A program made the position numbers and the translations under genes. From Saprospiraceae bacterium (GTDB lineage Bacteria > Bacteroidota > Bacteroidia > Chitinophagales > Saprospiraceae): a stretch of DNA of 62,071 bases. Below the pieces are notes generated by a model, which saw only the letters and a list, made by a program, of their open reading frames with translations, was not told where the DNA came from and searched no databases. Below are positions 27,077 through 36,169 of the stretch, piece by piece; the stretch's first letter is position 1, and the number at the start of each line of letters is the position of its first letter. The stretch covers positions 78,705-140,775 of the forward strand of contig JAHDDO010000005.1 of assembly GCA_020629315.1 (NCBI GenBank), read 5' to 3'.

Positions 27077-27908
27077 GAATCAACATAATCTCTTTCATTC
27101 GCTCTTGCAGCTTATTTCTGGGTACAATAAAGTCCAGAAAGCCATGATCCAATAGAAATTCAGAACGTTGGAATCCTTCAGGCAAGTCTTTTTTGATCGT
27201 CTCTTTAATCACTCTTGGACCAGCAAAACCAATTAAAGCTTTTGGTTCTGAAAAATTAATATCTCCAAGCATAGCAAAAGAAGCGGTGACACCACCCGTT
27301 GTCGGATCTGTCATAAAACTTATGTAAGGAAGTCCTGCATCAGCAAGTAAGGTTAATTTGGCGGACGTTTTAGCCATTTGCATCAGTGAAAAAGCTGACT
27401 CCATCATCCTGGCTCCACCAGACTTTGAAATTACCATAAATGGGCATTGTCTTTCTAAAGCTAAATCAATGCCTCGTGATATCTTTTCTCCAACCACCGA
27501 TCCCATTGAACCGCCTATAAAAGAGAAATCCATTGCAGCGATTACCAATGTTTTCTTAGCTACTTTCCCCTCGGCTACAGAGATAGCATCTCCTAAACCC
27601 GTCTTCTCCTTAGCACTTTTCAATCGGTCTTTATAAGGCTTTAAATCACTAAAATTTAAAAAATCTTTCGAAATGAGATTTTCAAAATGAAGTGTGTATT
27701 TGCCATCAAAGATGATATCAAAGTAATCATAAGATCCTATTCTATTATGATACTCACATTTAGGACAAATGTAAAAGTTGTCCTTTAACTCTTTAACCGT
27801 AAATGTTTCATTACAATTTTTGCATTTGTGCCACAAGCCATCTGGGGCTTCCTTTTTATTCTTAGTAGCCGTTTGAATACCATCAGTAAACCTCTTAAAC
27901 CATCCCAT
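27045..27908 (-). CDS. accD: Acetyl-CoA carboxylase carboxyltransferase subunit beta
   Basis: Transfers carboxyl from biotin to acetyl-CoA in the first step of fatty-acid synthesis, as a complex with AccA. The 287-residue protein has the N-terminal zinc ribbon with C29-K-N-C32 and C48-P-K-C51 and then the crotonase-like domain with S-G-G-A-R-M-M-E, M-T-D-P-T-T-G-G-V-T-A-S and G-F-A-G-P-R-V-I. All family features are present. It is a single gene, convergent with bshC and overlapping it by 32 bp, and ends before the stretch that becomes the bshC C-terminus. Confidence 0.96.
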   Translation of the reverse strand: MGWFKRFTDGIQTATKNKKEAPDGLWHKCKNCNETFTVKELKDNFYICPKCEYHNRIGSYDYFDIIFDGKYTLHFENLISKDFLNFSDLKPYKDRLKSAKEKTGLGDAISVAEGKVAKKTLVIAAMDFSFIGGSMGSVVGEKISRGIDLALERQCPFMVISKSGGARMMESAFSLMQMAKTSAKLTLLADAGLPYISFMTDPTTGGVTASFAMLGDINFSEPKALIGFAGPRVIKETIKKDLPEGFQRSEFLLDHGFLDFIVPRNKLQERMKEIMLILKPENRLSQA

Positions 27909-28096
27909 ATAGTTATGCTTGTTTTGATTATGCTAATGTTAGCTGTTGTACTTGAATATGTCGGGCTGGACCGGAGTGAATAACGCGGCTAAGATAATAG
28001 TTCATCACGGAAATCATGAAAATATTTATAAAATATCAATGTAATGATTTGCTTACTTTCATTTAACTATATTGTTCTTTTTTAAACTGGCAAGTA

Positions 28097-28816
28097 ATGA
28101 AAATAGGGATCATAGGAAAGGGCAAACTCGGATCAGCCATAGCGAAGTATGCTACCGCGATGGGAGATGAAATTGTGTTTGCATTGGATAGTAAAAGCAT
28201 GGTTGATGCAACAACGGATACACTAAAAAAAGCAGAGGTACTCATTGAGTCCACTCATCCCGATGCTGCGATTGCTAATTTGCAATTGTGTGCTGCATCA
28301 GGTGTTCCTACTGTTTGTGGTACGACTGGCTGGTTGCAACACAAAGCGTCCATTGATGCACTATTCTTAGAGCAGAATAGTGCCTTTTTATATGCGAGTA
28401 ACTTTAGCGTAGGGATGAATTTAGTTTTTAAAATTAATGAAGTCTTAGCAAGCTTTATGGCCTCTCAAGAAAACTATAGTGCTAGCATTGAAGAGATCCA
28501 CCATATACATAAAAAAGACGCGCCTTCCGGTACTGCGATTCAGTTAGCGAAAGGCATCTTTGCTAATCATAATCACTATGAACTTTGGTCTTTAGAGGAT
28601 AAAGAAGCGCCTGGCATGTTGCATATTAAAGCCATACGAGAAGGAGAGGCTAAGGGAACCCATATCGTACAATATGAGTCCGCAGAAGACGTCATCCGCT
28701 TATCTCACGATGCCTTTAATAGAAATGGGTTCGCGAAAGGTGCACATATGGCTGCTCATTGGATAGTTGGTAAAAAAGGTATATTTTCAATGAAAGATGT
28801 ATTGTCTTTACATTAG
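28097..28816 (+). CDS. dapB: 4-hydroxy-tetrahydrodipicolinate reductase
   Basis: NAD(P)H-dependent step of lysine and diaminopimelate synthesis. The 239-residue protein has the dinucleotide motif I-G-K-G-K-L-G (G7-x-G9-x-x-G12) and the substrate and signature motif E-I-H-H-I-H-K-K-D-A-P-S-G-T-A at about residues 134-148. It is about 30 residues shorter than enterobacterial DapB, normal for Bacteroidota. It stands alone, divergent from accD across 188 bp. Confidence 0.95.
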   Translation: MKIGIIGKGKLGSAIAKYATAMGDEIVFALDSKSMVDATTDTLKKAEVLIESTHPDAAIANLQLCAASGVPTVCGTTGWLQHKASIDALFLEQNSAFLYASNFSVGMNLVFKINEVLASFMASQENYSASIEEIHHIHKKDAPSGTAIQLAKGIFANHNHYELWSLEDKEAPGMLHIKAIREGEAKGTHIVQYESAEDVIRLSHDAFNRNGFAKGAHMAAHWIVGKKGIFSMKDVLSLH

Positions 28817-28981
28817 ACACATAGGAAAGAGCGTTATGAAGTGATGACATTTGAAGGGATATATTTAATTAACCCTAATTAAAACGACTATTTTACTGAA
28901 GTGTCTGGGTGCTATCATTATAAACTGAAAAGATAAAATACTTTAGTACAAAATCAATTCCTCACTTTAAAAATCAAAACA

Positions 28982-29353
28982 ATGAATGCAAAAGTAGCTA
29001 TGGGAATACGTATCCTCTTGGGTATATTCCTTTTCGTCTTTGGACTAAATAAATTTATTGGCTTTATGGCCTTTCCTCCGATCCCCGGAGATGGTGGCAC
29101 CTTGATGGGCATTTATGCTTCCTCCGGCTTTATGACCTTGATAGGCGTCTTAGAAGTCTTAGCTGGACTGCTATTACTGATTGGTCGTTTTATTCCATTA
29201 GCTGTGGTCATCGCGGCAGCAATTATGTTTAATGCTTTAGTTTTCCATTTACTTCATGACCCTGGCAATAGCGCAGGAGCCGCTTTAGGCTGTTTGTTAT
29301 GTGCCTTAGTTGTATTTGGACACAGAGAACGATTTGCCTGGCTTTGGGGCTAA
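28982..29353 (+). CDS. DoxX-family small membrane protein
   Basis: 123 residues with four hydrophobic helices, the second half containing the G-L-L-L-L-I-G-R-F-I-P-L pattern of the DoxX family. These proteins are inner-membrane proteins of uncertain function, some linked to thiosulfate oxidation or redox stress. The first helix has the G-I-R-I-L-L-G-I-F-L-F-V-F-G-L-N-K-F pattern typical of the family. The gene is followed by a strong terminator and is probably monocistronic. A TACTTTAG box lies at 28939-28946, but I see no matching TTTG upstream. Confidence 0.85.
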   Translation: MNAKVAMGIRILLGIFLFVFGLNKFIGFMAFPPIPGDGGTLMGIYASSGFMTLIGVLEVLAGLLLLIGRFIPLAVVIAAAIMFNALVFHLLHDPGNSAGAALGCLLCALVVFGHRERFAWLWG

Positions 29354-29361
29354 GATCAATG

Positions 29362-29402
29362 AAAAAAAAAGGCTGTTCCAAAGTGGGACAGCCTTTTTTT
29401 TA
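29362..29402. terminator. Bidirectional rho-independent terminator
   Basis: The stem GGCTGTTCC/GGGACAGCC (one G-T pair) with loop AAAGT is flanked by nine A residues upstream and eight T residues downstream, immediately after the DoxX gene. It should stop transcripts on both strands. Confidence 0.9.
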
Positions 29403-29471
29403 ACAGTTAGTTTCTGAAAATAAGGGTGACTTCGGATTGAATTAGAGTCTAAATAGTTATATCCGAAACAC

Positions 29472-29843
29472 ATGAAATCATTACTAACACTTACACTTAC
29501 TATATGCTGGCTTACTTCGACAGGATTAGCACAAGGCACGCATATACAGTCACCCGCTGAATATATCGTTACATCACATGACCCTATTAAAGGTTTGAGT
29601 CTACACCCCCATTCCTTTGAGATCTACCAAAATCACACTAAGACAAAAATTAGCTTAATCTTGGATGATGTACAGACCAATGAATTTAAAAAGGCAACGA
29701 TACGTACGACTAATGGATTTCCTTTGATAACCTCACATAGCAATGAAGCCATTGATGTTTCAGCCTTAGAAAAAGGTTTCTATTATGTCTTTGTAGAATA
29801 TGGTAACAACCAAGTTTCTGTGCAAAAGCTTATTAAAGGTTAA
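29472..29843 (+). CDS. Small secreted protein resembling a free-standing T9SS sorting domain
   Basis: 123 residues, beginning with a signal peptide (about 1-20, ending G-L-A-Q). The mature 100 residues have the layout of a type A C-terminal domain: an early beta segment L-S-L-H-P-H-S-F-E-I-Y, a central strand with T-T-N-G-F-P-L, then D-V-S-A-L-E-K-G-F-Y-Y-V-F-V-E-Y and a final Q-K-L-I-K-G. There is no cargo domain in front. The stop is adjacent to the stop of the convergent DUF547 gene. It could be a short cargo with unknown activity or a remnant. Identification rests on pattern similarity only. Confidence 0.6.
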   Translation: MKSLLTLTLTICWLTSTGLAQGTHIQSPAEYIVTSHDPIKGLSLHPHSFEIYQNHTKTKISLILDDVQTNEFKKATIRTTNGFPLITSHSNEAIDVSALEKGFYYVFVEYGNNQVSVQKLIKG

Positions 29844-31031
29844 TCACTTTTGGTTTAATGACCAATCATATTCATTGAACTGAATAGCGACCTTTCCATC
29901 AAATGTAGTGGCTGAATATTTATTCAGAAACGTCCGAAGATCTCCAAAATCTTCAGCATACCATTCAAATATTTTTGAAACGGAAGCACTCGATGCAGTG
30001 ATTTGGTTATGATTTTTATCATTTATGAAGGCCTCTGTTTTCACTTGTAGTAAGGCTTCAAGAGTTGCTGGAGTATAAGCTACATTGGCAATAGGTGGAC
30101 ACGATTTAGCTGCACAATTTACTGCAAAATGAATCCTTGGCTCTTTGAATCTAGGTCTAATGATGTCGTTTTCTATGTTATTTAGTGAAAGGGTTTTTCC
30201 TTGTAAGGGTATCCACTTTTTGTCCCAAGGTTTACCGCCTTCAAGGTCTGTAATACTTTTAAGTGGATAATTATCTAGAATTAGTTTAATAGTATATGCG
30301 TTGTATGCATTTATCCAATAAACCAAGCGGTCTTCCCTACTCCATGTATCATCAATCTTGGCTGATTCCAGTTCGTTTAGGTATTCTTCTAAAGCCTTAA
30401 TGTCCGTTGCAAAACCGCTATAATTGACATCTCCTCTAGACACATATTTGCCGAGTAGATTTGAAAACAATTGGTGATTTGGTTTGGCGACTTCTTGTGG
30501 TGGCTCAGGCTTTTCTATTTCTTCAGTAGTTATTTCTATTTCTTTTTCTGGCTTTTCTTCCTTCTTCTCGTTTAGCTCTGCCTTGGTCTCTTTTTGGGGA
30601 CTTTCAGGCTTAGGGTCAGGCGTTGGTTCTTTTTGAATGTCTGCTAGCTTTTCTTTGTTCTTTTCTATAAAATCTTTTAAGCTTTGCTTTTGCAAGACAT
30701 CGCTTTTGCTTGTAGATTTTTCAGTTGGTTCTTTCTCAGAAACAGGCGCTTCAACTTTGCTATCTTTTTCAACTACATTTTCAGTTGTGTTTTCCTCTTT
30801 ATTTACTTCTGCCCTTTCATTTTGCGTTTCTTGCACTTCATTACTTTCTTCGACTACTTCCTTTTCTATAGGCAGTTCAATGTCCTTATTTTCGTGGACA
30901 TCACTCTTTACCTCCGTAATTGATTTCTGATTTTTATTCACCTCGGCATTTGCTGTTTTTGCTTGGCTATTTTGGTTACAAGCCATCAGTACCGTAAGTG
31001 ACAATATGCTGAATAATCTATTCATGATCAT
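29844..31031 (-). CDS. DUF547 lipoprotein with long charged linker
   Basis: 395 residues. Lipobox L-M-A-C18 and then about 165 residues of low-complexity linker made of E, K, P, S, T and V (residues 20-185). The DUF547 domain follows (about 190-390), with W-I-N-A-Y-N-A-Y-T-I-K, I-H-F-A-V-N-C-A-A-K-S-C-P and Y-T-P-A-T-L segments. The domain may be a papain-like fold; the conserved Cys and His are visible, but no activity is established. The linker probably spans the periplasm or cell-surface space. The gene ends the five-gene minus-strand run, 5 bp after the TonB receptor. The ATG three codons in (M3) is an alternative start. Confidence 0.87.
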   Translation of the reverse strand: MIMNRLFSILSLTVLMACNQNSQAKTANAEVNKNQKSITEVKSDVHENKDIELPIEKEVVEESNEVQETQNERAEVNKEENTTENVVEKDSKVEAPVSEKEPTEKSTSKSDVLQKQSLKDFIEKNKEKLADIQKEPTPDPKPESPQKETKAELNEKKEEKPEKEIEITTEEIEKPEPPQEVAKPNHQLFSNLLGKYVSRGDVNYSGFATDIKALEEYLNELESAKIDDTWSREDRLVYWINAYNAYTIKLILDNYPLKSITDLEGGKPWDKKWIPLQGKTLSLNNIENDIIRPRFKEPRIHFAVNCAAKSCPPIANVAYTPATLEALLQVKTEAFINDKNHNQITASSASVSKIFEWYAEDFGDLRTFLNKYSATTFDGKVAIQFNEYDWSLNQK

Positions 31032-31036
31032 AAGAT

Positions 31037-33286
31037 TTAAAATTGAGCTGAGAATCGGATTCCCACATTTCTTGGATTTTCAAATAGTGCTGGTCTTTTA
31101 GTGTATAAAACATTAAAAGCGTTATTTAAAAGAATCGAAAGTCCAAATTGTTTATATCTATACCCTAATCGGAAGTCAGTAATTGTATAATTAGTTGTGT
31201 TTTTAGCTAAAAATGCCCGCACAAAGACAAAATCTACCGGTGTGAAAAACACATTGTCAATGGCTTCCACATGGCTGGCATATCGCTGAGCAAAGCCAAG
31301 AGAAAAAGAATAGAGGTCCAACTGGACATCTGCATTATATATATGACGGCTTCTATACTTTAAGATATTTTCATCAGTAGAACTTGTATTAGCTATATCA
31401 AGACTAAAATTTTGGTAGGTAGGATCAATAAAAGTATACCCTCCAATACATCTTGCCGTCACAGGACCTAGTGCATATTCTGCACCCACTTCAAGCTCTA
31501 GGCCTTTAATATCCGTATCCCCGATATTACTCGATCTAAACCCAAGATCTCCATCTTCTTCATAGAAGCCAAACTCAGTCATATTTTGGTATTGTGACCA
31601 AAACAAAGAAAGGTCTGCAAACCCAGTTAGTTTATGAATAGCAAAGCCTTGTCTATGTCCTATCTCAGCAGACCAACCTTTTTCTGATTCAAGGGCTGGA
31701 TTTGGAAATATCCTAAATCCAGCAACGGTAGTAGAAATAAATTTCTCGGTTATGGTTGGATACCTATATCCTTGGCCCCAAGACATTCTGGAAGAGGAAT
31801 AGTCATTATATCTATAATTCAAACCAAATCGACTGATAAACTGCGATTCCTTATCTACCCCATTATTAGGCAATGTAATACCTTGCACTATGGCAGGAGC
31901 TGTTAAGGTATTAAACTCAGCTCTACCACCTACATTGATCGTCAGGGAAGAAAAGAGTGTTTTTTCTAGTTGTAGGTATACCGCTTGATTATTGCCACTA
32001 AAGGTGGTATCACTAAATAACTCTGAATTAGAATAAATTTGGTTAGCGCTTAGACCTGCAACTATTTGCATATCTAACGATTCCATCCGCTTTTGATACT
32101 GATACTCAGCAAAACTATATAATGAGCTGTTTGACTGATTATTTGTGTTTTCATTATTAATAGAATAAAACCGTCCTCTGACTTTATGCACTCCTTGGCC
32201 ACCGTCTATATATTGTATGCTAGGATCGATATAGTATCGAGTTGCTATGGTCGCTGTTAATTCCTCCCCAAAAGGAATAAAGGCACCAGAGGTAGGATTT
32301 GTCCAAACGAAAGCATTCGCTGCATCAGAATAATTAAATACGGATTGGAGGCCGATAGTCCATTGGTCATTTAGCCTATATCTCATATTTAGGTTTCCAC
32401 GAACCCTATCCGTATATTCCCCTTTATACACACCGTCTTCTGTGTGATAAAACCCTGCTGTTACAAGATCTAATTTGCCTATTTTTTGTTTATGCGTAAT
32501 GCCTACATTATACGCTGCTGGCGCCTTATCCCACCATTGTTGAACCACATCTTCGGGTCCATCAAAAACAGTATACGAACTACTTACAGATGTCGTTGGA
32601 CGATCTTTAGCATAGCCGGTTCTTACATGAATAATCCCATTTAGAGCGGCCGCACCGTACAAAACAGATGACGCCCCTTTCAGAACTTCAACCTGCGATA
32701 TATTTTCCACAGGAATATCTGACCAATTAGGTCTACCAGCATCCGCTTGCAAGGCAGGCATATCATCAACTAATAAAAGTACTCGGCTACCAGCTCCATA
32801 GGAATACCCAGAACCCCCTCGAATGTTAGCCTGTCCGTCAATAATTTGAACCCCTGGTATTTTATCAAGAATAGTATTCAATGCAGGTGCATTAGTGGCT
32901 GAAATAAGGGCTGGCTTCAATACTGATATTGAGGCCACAGATTGCATGATATCCTTTTCATAACGTGAGCCTGTTATAGTAGCCACGTTAAGAAGGGCAG
33001 AAACGGCTTGTAAAGGTAAAGTGTACACTTCTCCTGGAGAGAGGCTTAGCTTACTATTCAAGGTTTCATAACCAACATAGCTAGCCTCTATCGATACTGT
33101 CGAATTATCAGATTCAAATGATATGAGTCCGTCCATATTCGTTACGAAATACGCAGAATCAACGCGCACGTTTGCACCAATTAATGCTTCTTTGGTGTTT
33201 GCGTCTATTAATTGAACCCTTAGCTGGTCCTGCGCATACAGGACATTGGACCAACAAAAGAAAAGTATAACGATGTATCTAATCAT
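31037..33286 (-). CDS. TonB-dependent receptor (BtuB/FepA-like)
   Basis: About 749 residues. The ATG at 33286 gives a clean signal peptide (M-I-R-Y-I-V-I-L-F-F ending Y-A-Q); the ATG at 33313 would add nine residues. A short CarboxypepD_reg-like region (about 20-95), a plug (about 105-230) with I-R-G-G-S-G-Y-S-Y-G-A-G-S and G-A-S-S-V-L-Y-G-A-A-A-L-N-G, and a barrel ending R-F-S-A-Q-F. The plug resembles vitamin or siderophore receptors more than those of the other receptors here. It is the fourth gene of the run; the DUF547 gene begins 5 bp after its stop. The ligand is unknown. Confidence 0.9.
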   Translation of the reverse strand: MIRYIVILFFCWSNVLYAQDQLRVQLIDANTKEALIGANVRVDSAYFVTNMDGLISFESDNSTVSIEASYVGYETLNSKLSLSPGEVYTLPLQAVSALLNVATITGSRYEKDIMQSVASISVLKPALISATNAPALNTILDKIPGVQIIDGQANIRGGSGYSYGAGSRVLLLVDDMPALQADAGRPNWSDIPVENISQVEVLKGASSVLYGAAALNGIIHVRTGYAKDRPTTSVSSSYTVFDGPEDVVQQWWDKAPAAYNVGITHKQKIGKLDLVTAGFYHTEDGVYKGEYTDRVRGNLNMRYRLNDQWTIGLQSVFNYSDAANAFVWTNPTSGAFIPFGEELTATIATRYYIDPSIQYIDGGQGVHKVRGRFYSINNENTNNQSNSSLYSFAEYQYQKRMESLDMQIVAGLSANQIYSNSELFSDTTFSGNNQAVYLQLEKTLFSSLTINVGGRAEFNTLTAPAIVQGITLPNNGVDKESQFISRFGLNYRYNDYSSSRMSWGQGYRYPTITEKFISTTVAGFRIFPNPALESEKGWSAEIGHRQGFAIHKLTGFADLSLFWSQYQNMTEFGFYEEDGDLGFRSSNIGDTDIKGLELEVGAEYALGPVTARCIGGYTFIDPTYQNFSLDIANTSSTDENILKYRSRHIYNADVQLDLYSFSLGFAQRYASHVEAIDNVFFTPVDFVFVRAFLAKNTTNYTITDFRLGYRYKQFGLSILLNNAFNVLYTKRPALFENPRNVGIRFSAQF

Positions 33287-33327
33287 GATTCTACATACCA
33301 TCCTAAGATACAAACTGGATATGTATT

Positions 33328-33789
33328 TTATCCAACCGGATTAAGCATAGGAAGGTCTACTAGCTTTGCTTCTTCTTTGCCAATGCTAAAAAAGCCTAAT
33401 ACGCCACCTGCTGACTTTGCTACGTGCTGTGCAAAAGATGTCAAACTTTTATATAAAGCATAACCGTAACTTTTCTCAAAAAGCGGCATTATATCATTTA
33501 GTTGACTTAGCTTTTCTGTAAGCTCTTGATTCCGAGCACTAGTGTCCTCAGGGCTTTCTTCAATAACACATTTTAGCACATCACTAAAGTCTTTACCCAC
33601 ATCTTGAAAGAAAGGAAGAATATCCTCAGGAGCGGCGTACGTACGTATTTGTGTTACTTTCTCTGCCCAGGCCAGTTCTTTTTCCTCGATCTTCCCATCA
33701 GCACCCGCTATTAATACGGTAATCCAAGCAATGGAATCTTTAAGTGTTTTCTGCTGACTTGCGTCTAATTCAGTATAACTCGTTAGCAT
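33328..33789 (-). CDS. TerB/DjlA-like small protein
   Basis: 153 residues, no signal peptide. Residues 20-50 match the TerB-type helical pattern (W-I-T-V-L-I-A-G-A-D-G-K-I-E-E-K-E-L), the acidic metal-binding helix region of TerB and DjlA N-terminal domains. The rest is helical. It sits between two TonB receptor genes with 44-bp and 41-bp gaps on the same strand. The cytoplasmic helical protein inside an outer-membrane gene run is unusual. Assigned from the one conserved segment, so the call is moderate. Confidence 0.65.
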   Translation of the reverse strand: MLTSYTELDASQQKTLKDSIAWITVLIAGADGKIEEKELAWAEKVTQIRTYAAPEDILPFFQDVGKDFSDVLKCVIEESPEDTSARNQELTEKLSQLNDIMPLFEKSYGYALYKSLTSFAQHVAKSAGGVLGFFSIGKEEAKLVDLPMLNPVG

Positions 33790-33833
33790 GAATGTCTGTA
33801 CATTTTAATATGGCAAATATATAAAATATGAGA

Positions 33834-36110
33834 CTAGAAATTGAATTTCAGGCCTAAGCTTGGTATGATCGGTAATTGATCGACTCGTTCGTACCTAACT
33901 CGATCAAAATAGAATATATTTTGGCGATTATATACATTAGTGATACTGGCTACTGCCTCAAGATTTATATTCTTGGTAATCTGAAATTTCTTTGTGGCAG
34001 AAAGGTCAAATCTGTGATAATAAGGCAATCGTCCACCATTTCTTTCTTGTGCAAAAATGATACTTACATCATCACTGTTTTCTGTAAGAATATCCGTGTC
34101 TACCCCATCCTCAAAGAGAATGTTATGATAGAACCCTTGGGTTAATGTAAACGGGAAACCCGATCCAAAGTTCCAACGTCCACTGATCTGAAAATCACCA
34201 TCATCACTTAAATTATATGAGACCAATAGGTTAGAATTATGTCGTCTATCAAATACCGTTGCATAGGTTTGTTCCCCATCAAATCGAGTTACCTTTCCAA
34301 GTGAATAGGTAGCCCATACATACCATTTAGGGTTATCATATTTGACACTCAGATCAACACCTCTAGCCTCTCCACTTTCTGTTACATAATCCGTATCTGA
34401 TGGTGATAATTTATTTCTATTGATTACTATGATCTGTGGGAAATCTTTATAATATCCTTCGAGGTTCAATGTTAATCCTGGCAAGAGGTCATATTCCACA
34501 CCTGCAATGGCATGTCTAGAAAATTGCAACCTAGACGATGCAAAACCGCCTTCATGCGATGCAATAGAGGCATCAGGTCCAGATAGGAAGCCTGTAAAAA
34601 GGTTTACCACATCTCTTTCGTTTGACGTTGATATCAGGTTCTGAGAATAATAACCACCGGCTGCTTTAAATCTAAGATCATCTGTAGCATTAAATTTAAG
34701 GCCCAGTCGCGGCTCTACTCTTGGTTCATTTAAAGATGCATAATACTGAAACCGTACCGAAGGCTCAATCACTAGACGACTCCATGCTTTACGATATAGA
34801 AAGTACGCCGCCATTTCAGTGGTGTTCTGAAACTGCGTTAAGTTAATCCCAAATGGGTTGGTAAATTCAAAATCGGTTCTAATACTTTTTATCTCAAGTC
34901 CGTAATCAAACTCATAGTCATTCCCAAAGAAATTAAAGTCTAAGCCCAGAAAATATTCATCTATCCCACTTAATCGCGGTTTTTCGTCCGCTTCTAACAA
35001 TTGAATATCGTAGGTAGAGAAGCCAACCTTACCGTTTAAGATCAAACTACTACTTTGAGGAAGCACATTGAAATTTAATCCTCCTCCCGAATTTTCCCAA
35101 GAAACCGTGGCTATATTAGGGTCAGAAAAGGTATCTGAAAAATCGAAACCAAAGAAATTAAATTGGCTACCATTTTTTGTAGCGAAGGTAAGTTTACCGT
35201 ATAAATCTTGAAATTGAAAAGGTAATCCAACACTGTCGTTTGGCGTCGCATACGGATATAAAACTTGAGATGTCTGATCTATAATACCTCGCTTACCGGT
35301 CAATACGAAGGACATGCTACCTGCATCTTCTTTCAATCGAATGATCGGACCTTCTATCAGGCCTTTGAGCATAAAGGGACTGGCTGAAATTTGCCCGCCA
35401 AGTCGTTTACTATTACCCGCTCTGGTTTTTATATCTACAACGGCACTTATTCTACCTCCATGATAGGCATTGAACCCACCTGTCAGGACATCTACATTTT
35501 TAATAATTTCTGTCTCGAAAATAGAGTAAAAACCAATCGAATGGAATGGGTTATAAATGGTCATTCCATCTAATAAAATTTTGTTCTGTACAGGTGAGCC
35601 TCCTCTGATAAATAATTGGCCACCTTGGTCCCCTGTCGTGATAACACCCGGTACCACTTGAAGATATTGTAGTATATCTGCATCTCCTCCCGTGGACGGT
35701 AATGCTTTGATTTGTTTTTGTGTTACTTGAAGTTTAGATACTTGTACTTCCGTCCGTGCTTGTTCTTTCGCTGCCGAAATATTAACCACACCTAGGTTCA
35801 CACCGCCTGCTGCAATGTATACCTTTTCATAGGTAATGCGATTATCTTTTATTGTGATCTCTTTAGATACATTTTCATATCCTATATAAGAAGCTGTCAA
35901 GGTGTATGTACCCGCTTCAATATCAGAGATGGCGAAAAACCCATTCTCATCCGAAGTAGTTCCTATTGTCGTTCCGTCTAGTACCACATTGCCAAATAGA
36001 ATGGCTTCACCAGAACTCTGATCATATAGGTGCCCTCTAAGCGTACCTTGAGAAAAGAGCATAACATTGAAAAACAGTAGGCAGGTAAGAATGGAAAATA
36101 GTCTAGTCAT
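33834..36110 (-). CDS. TonB-dependent receptor
   Basis: About 758 residues. ATG at 36110 gives a signal peptide (M-T-R-L-F-S-I-L-T ending F-S-Q); an ATG five codons upstream (36125) is possible. A CarboxypepD_reg-like domain follows (about 25-105, G-T-L-R-G-H-L-Y-D-Q-S-S-G-E), then a plug (about 115-225) with F-I-R-G-G-S-P-V-Q-N-K-I-L-L-D-G-M, and a barrel ending L-G-L-K-F-N-F. Plug and C-terminus resemble the receptor at 20420-22774. It follows the GWxTD gene by 59 bp. No SusD and no DUF4249 gene adjoins it. Confidence 0.91.
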   Translation of the reverse strand: MTRLFSILTCLLFFNVMLFSQGTLRGHLYDQSSGEAILFGNVVLDGTTIGTTSDENGFFAISDIEAGTYTLTASYIGYENVSKEITIKDNRITYEKVYIAAGGVNLGVVNISAAKEQARTEVQVSKLQVTQKQIKALPSTGGDADILQYLQVVPGVITTGDQGGQLFIRGGSPVQNKILLDGMTIYNPFHSIGFYSIFETEIIKNVDVLTGGFNAYHGGRISAVVDIKTRAGNSKRLGGQISASPFMLKGLIEGPIIRLKEDAGSMSFVLTGKRGIIDQTSQVLYPYATPNDSVGLPFQFQDLYGKLTFATKNGSQFNFFGFDFSDTFSDPNIATVSWENSGGGLNFNVLPQSSSLILNGKVGFSTYDIQLLEADEKPRLSGIDEYFLGLDFNFFGNDYEFDYGLEIKSIRTDFEFTNPFGINLTQFQNTTEMAAYFLYRKAWSRLVIEPSVRFQYYASLNEPRVEPRLGLKFNATDDLRFKAAGGYYSQNLISTSNERDVVNLFTGFLSGPDASIASHEGGFASSRLQFSRHAIAGVEYDLLPGLTLNLEGYYKDFPQIIVINRNKLSPSDTDYVTESGEARGVDLSVKYDNPKWYVWATYSLGKVTRFDGEQTYATVFDRRHNSNLLVSYNLSDDGDFQISGRWNFGSGFPFTLTQGFYHNILFEDGVDTDILTENSDDVSIIFAQERNGGRLPYYHRFDLSATKKFQITKNINLEAVASITNVYNRQNIFYFDRVRYERVDQLPIIPSLGLKFNF

Positions 36111-36169
36111 AGTTGCTGTTATCATGAGTATAGCGGGACAAAGCTAAAAATTATGTATTCAAATGGTCC

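Noticed and set aside
28865..28882. TTAATTA/TAATTAA hairpin after dapB as terminator
   Set aside because: The stem is made of A-T pairs only and no T-run follows closely, so it is unlikely to terminate transcription.
30637..30930. Ser/Phe-rich plus-strand frames opposite the DUF547 linker
   Set aside because: They arise from the low-complexity Glu/Lys/Pro linker read on the other strand.
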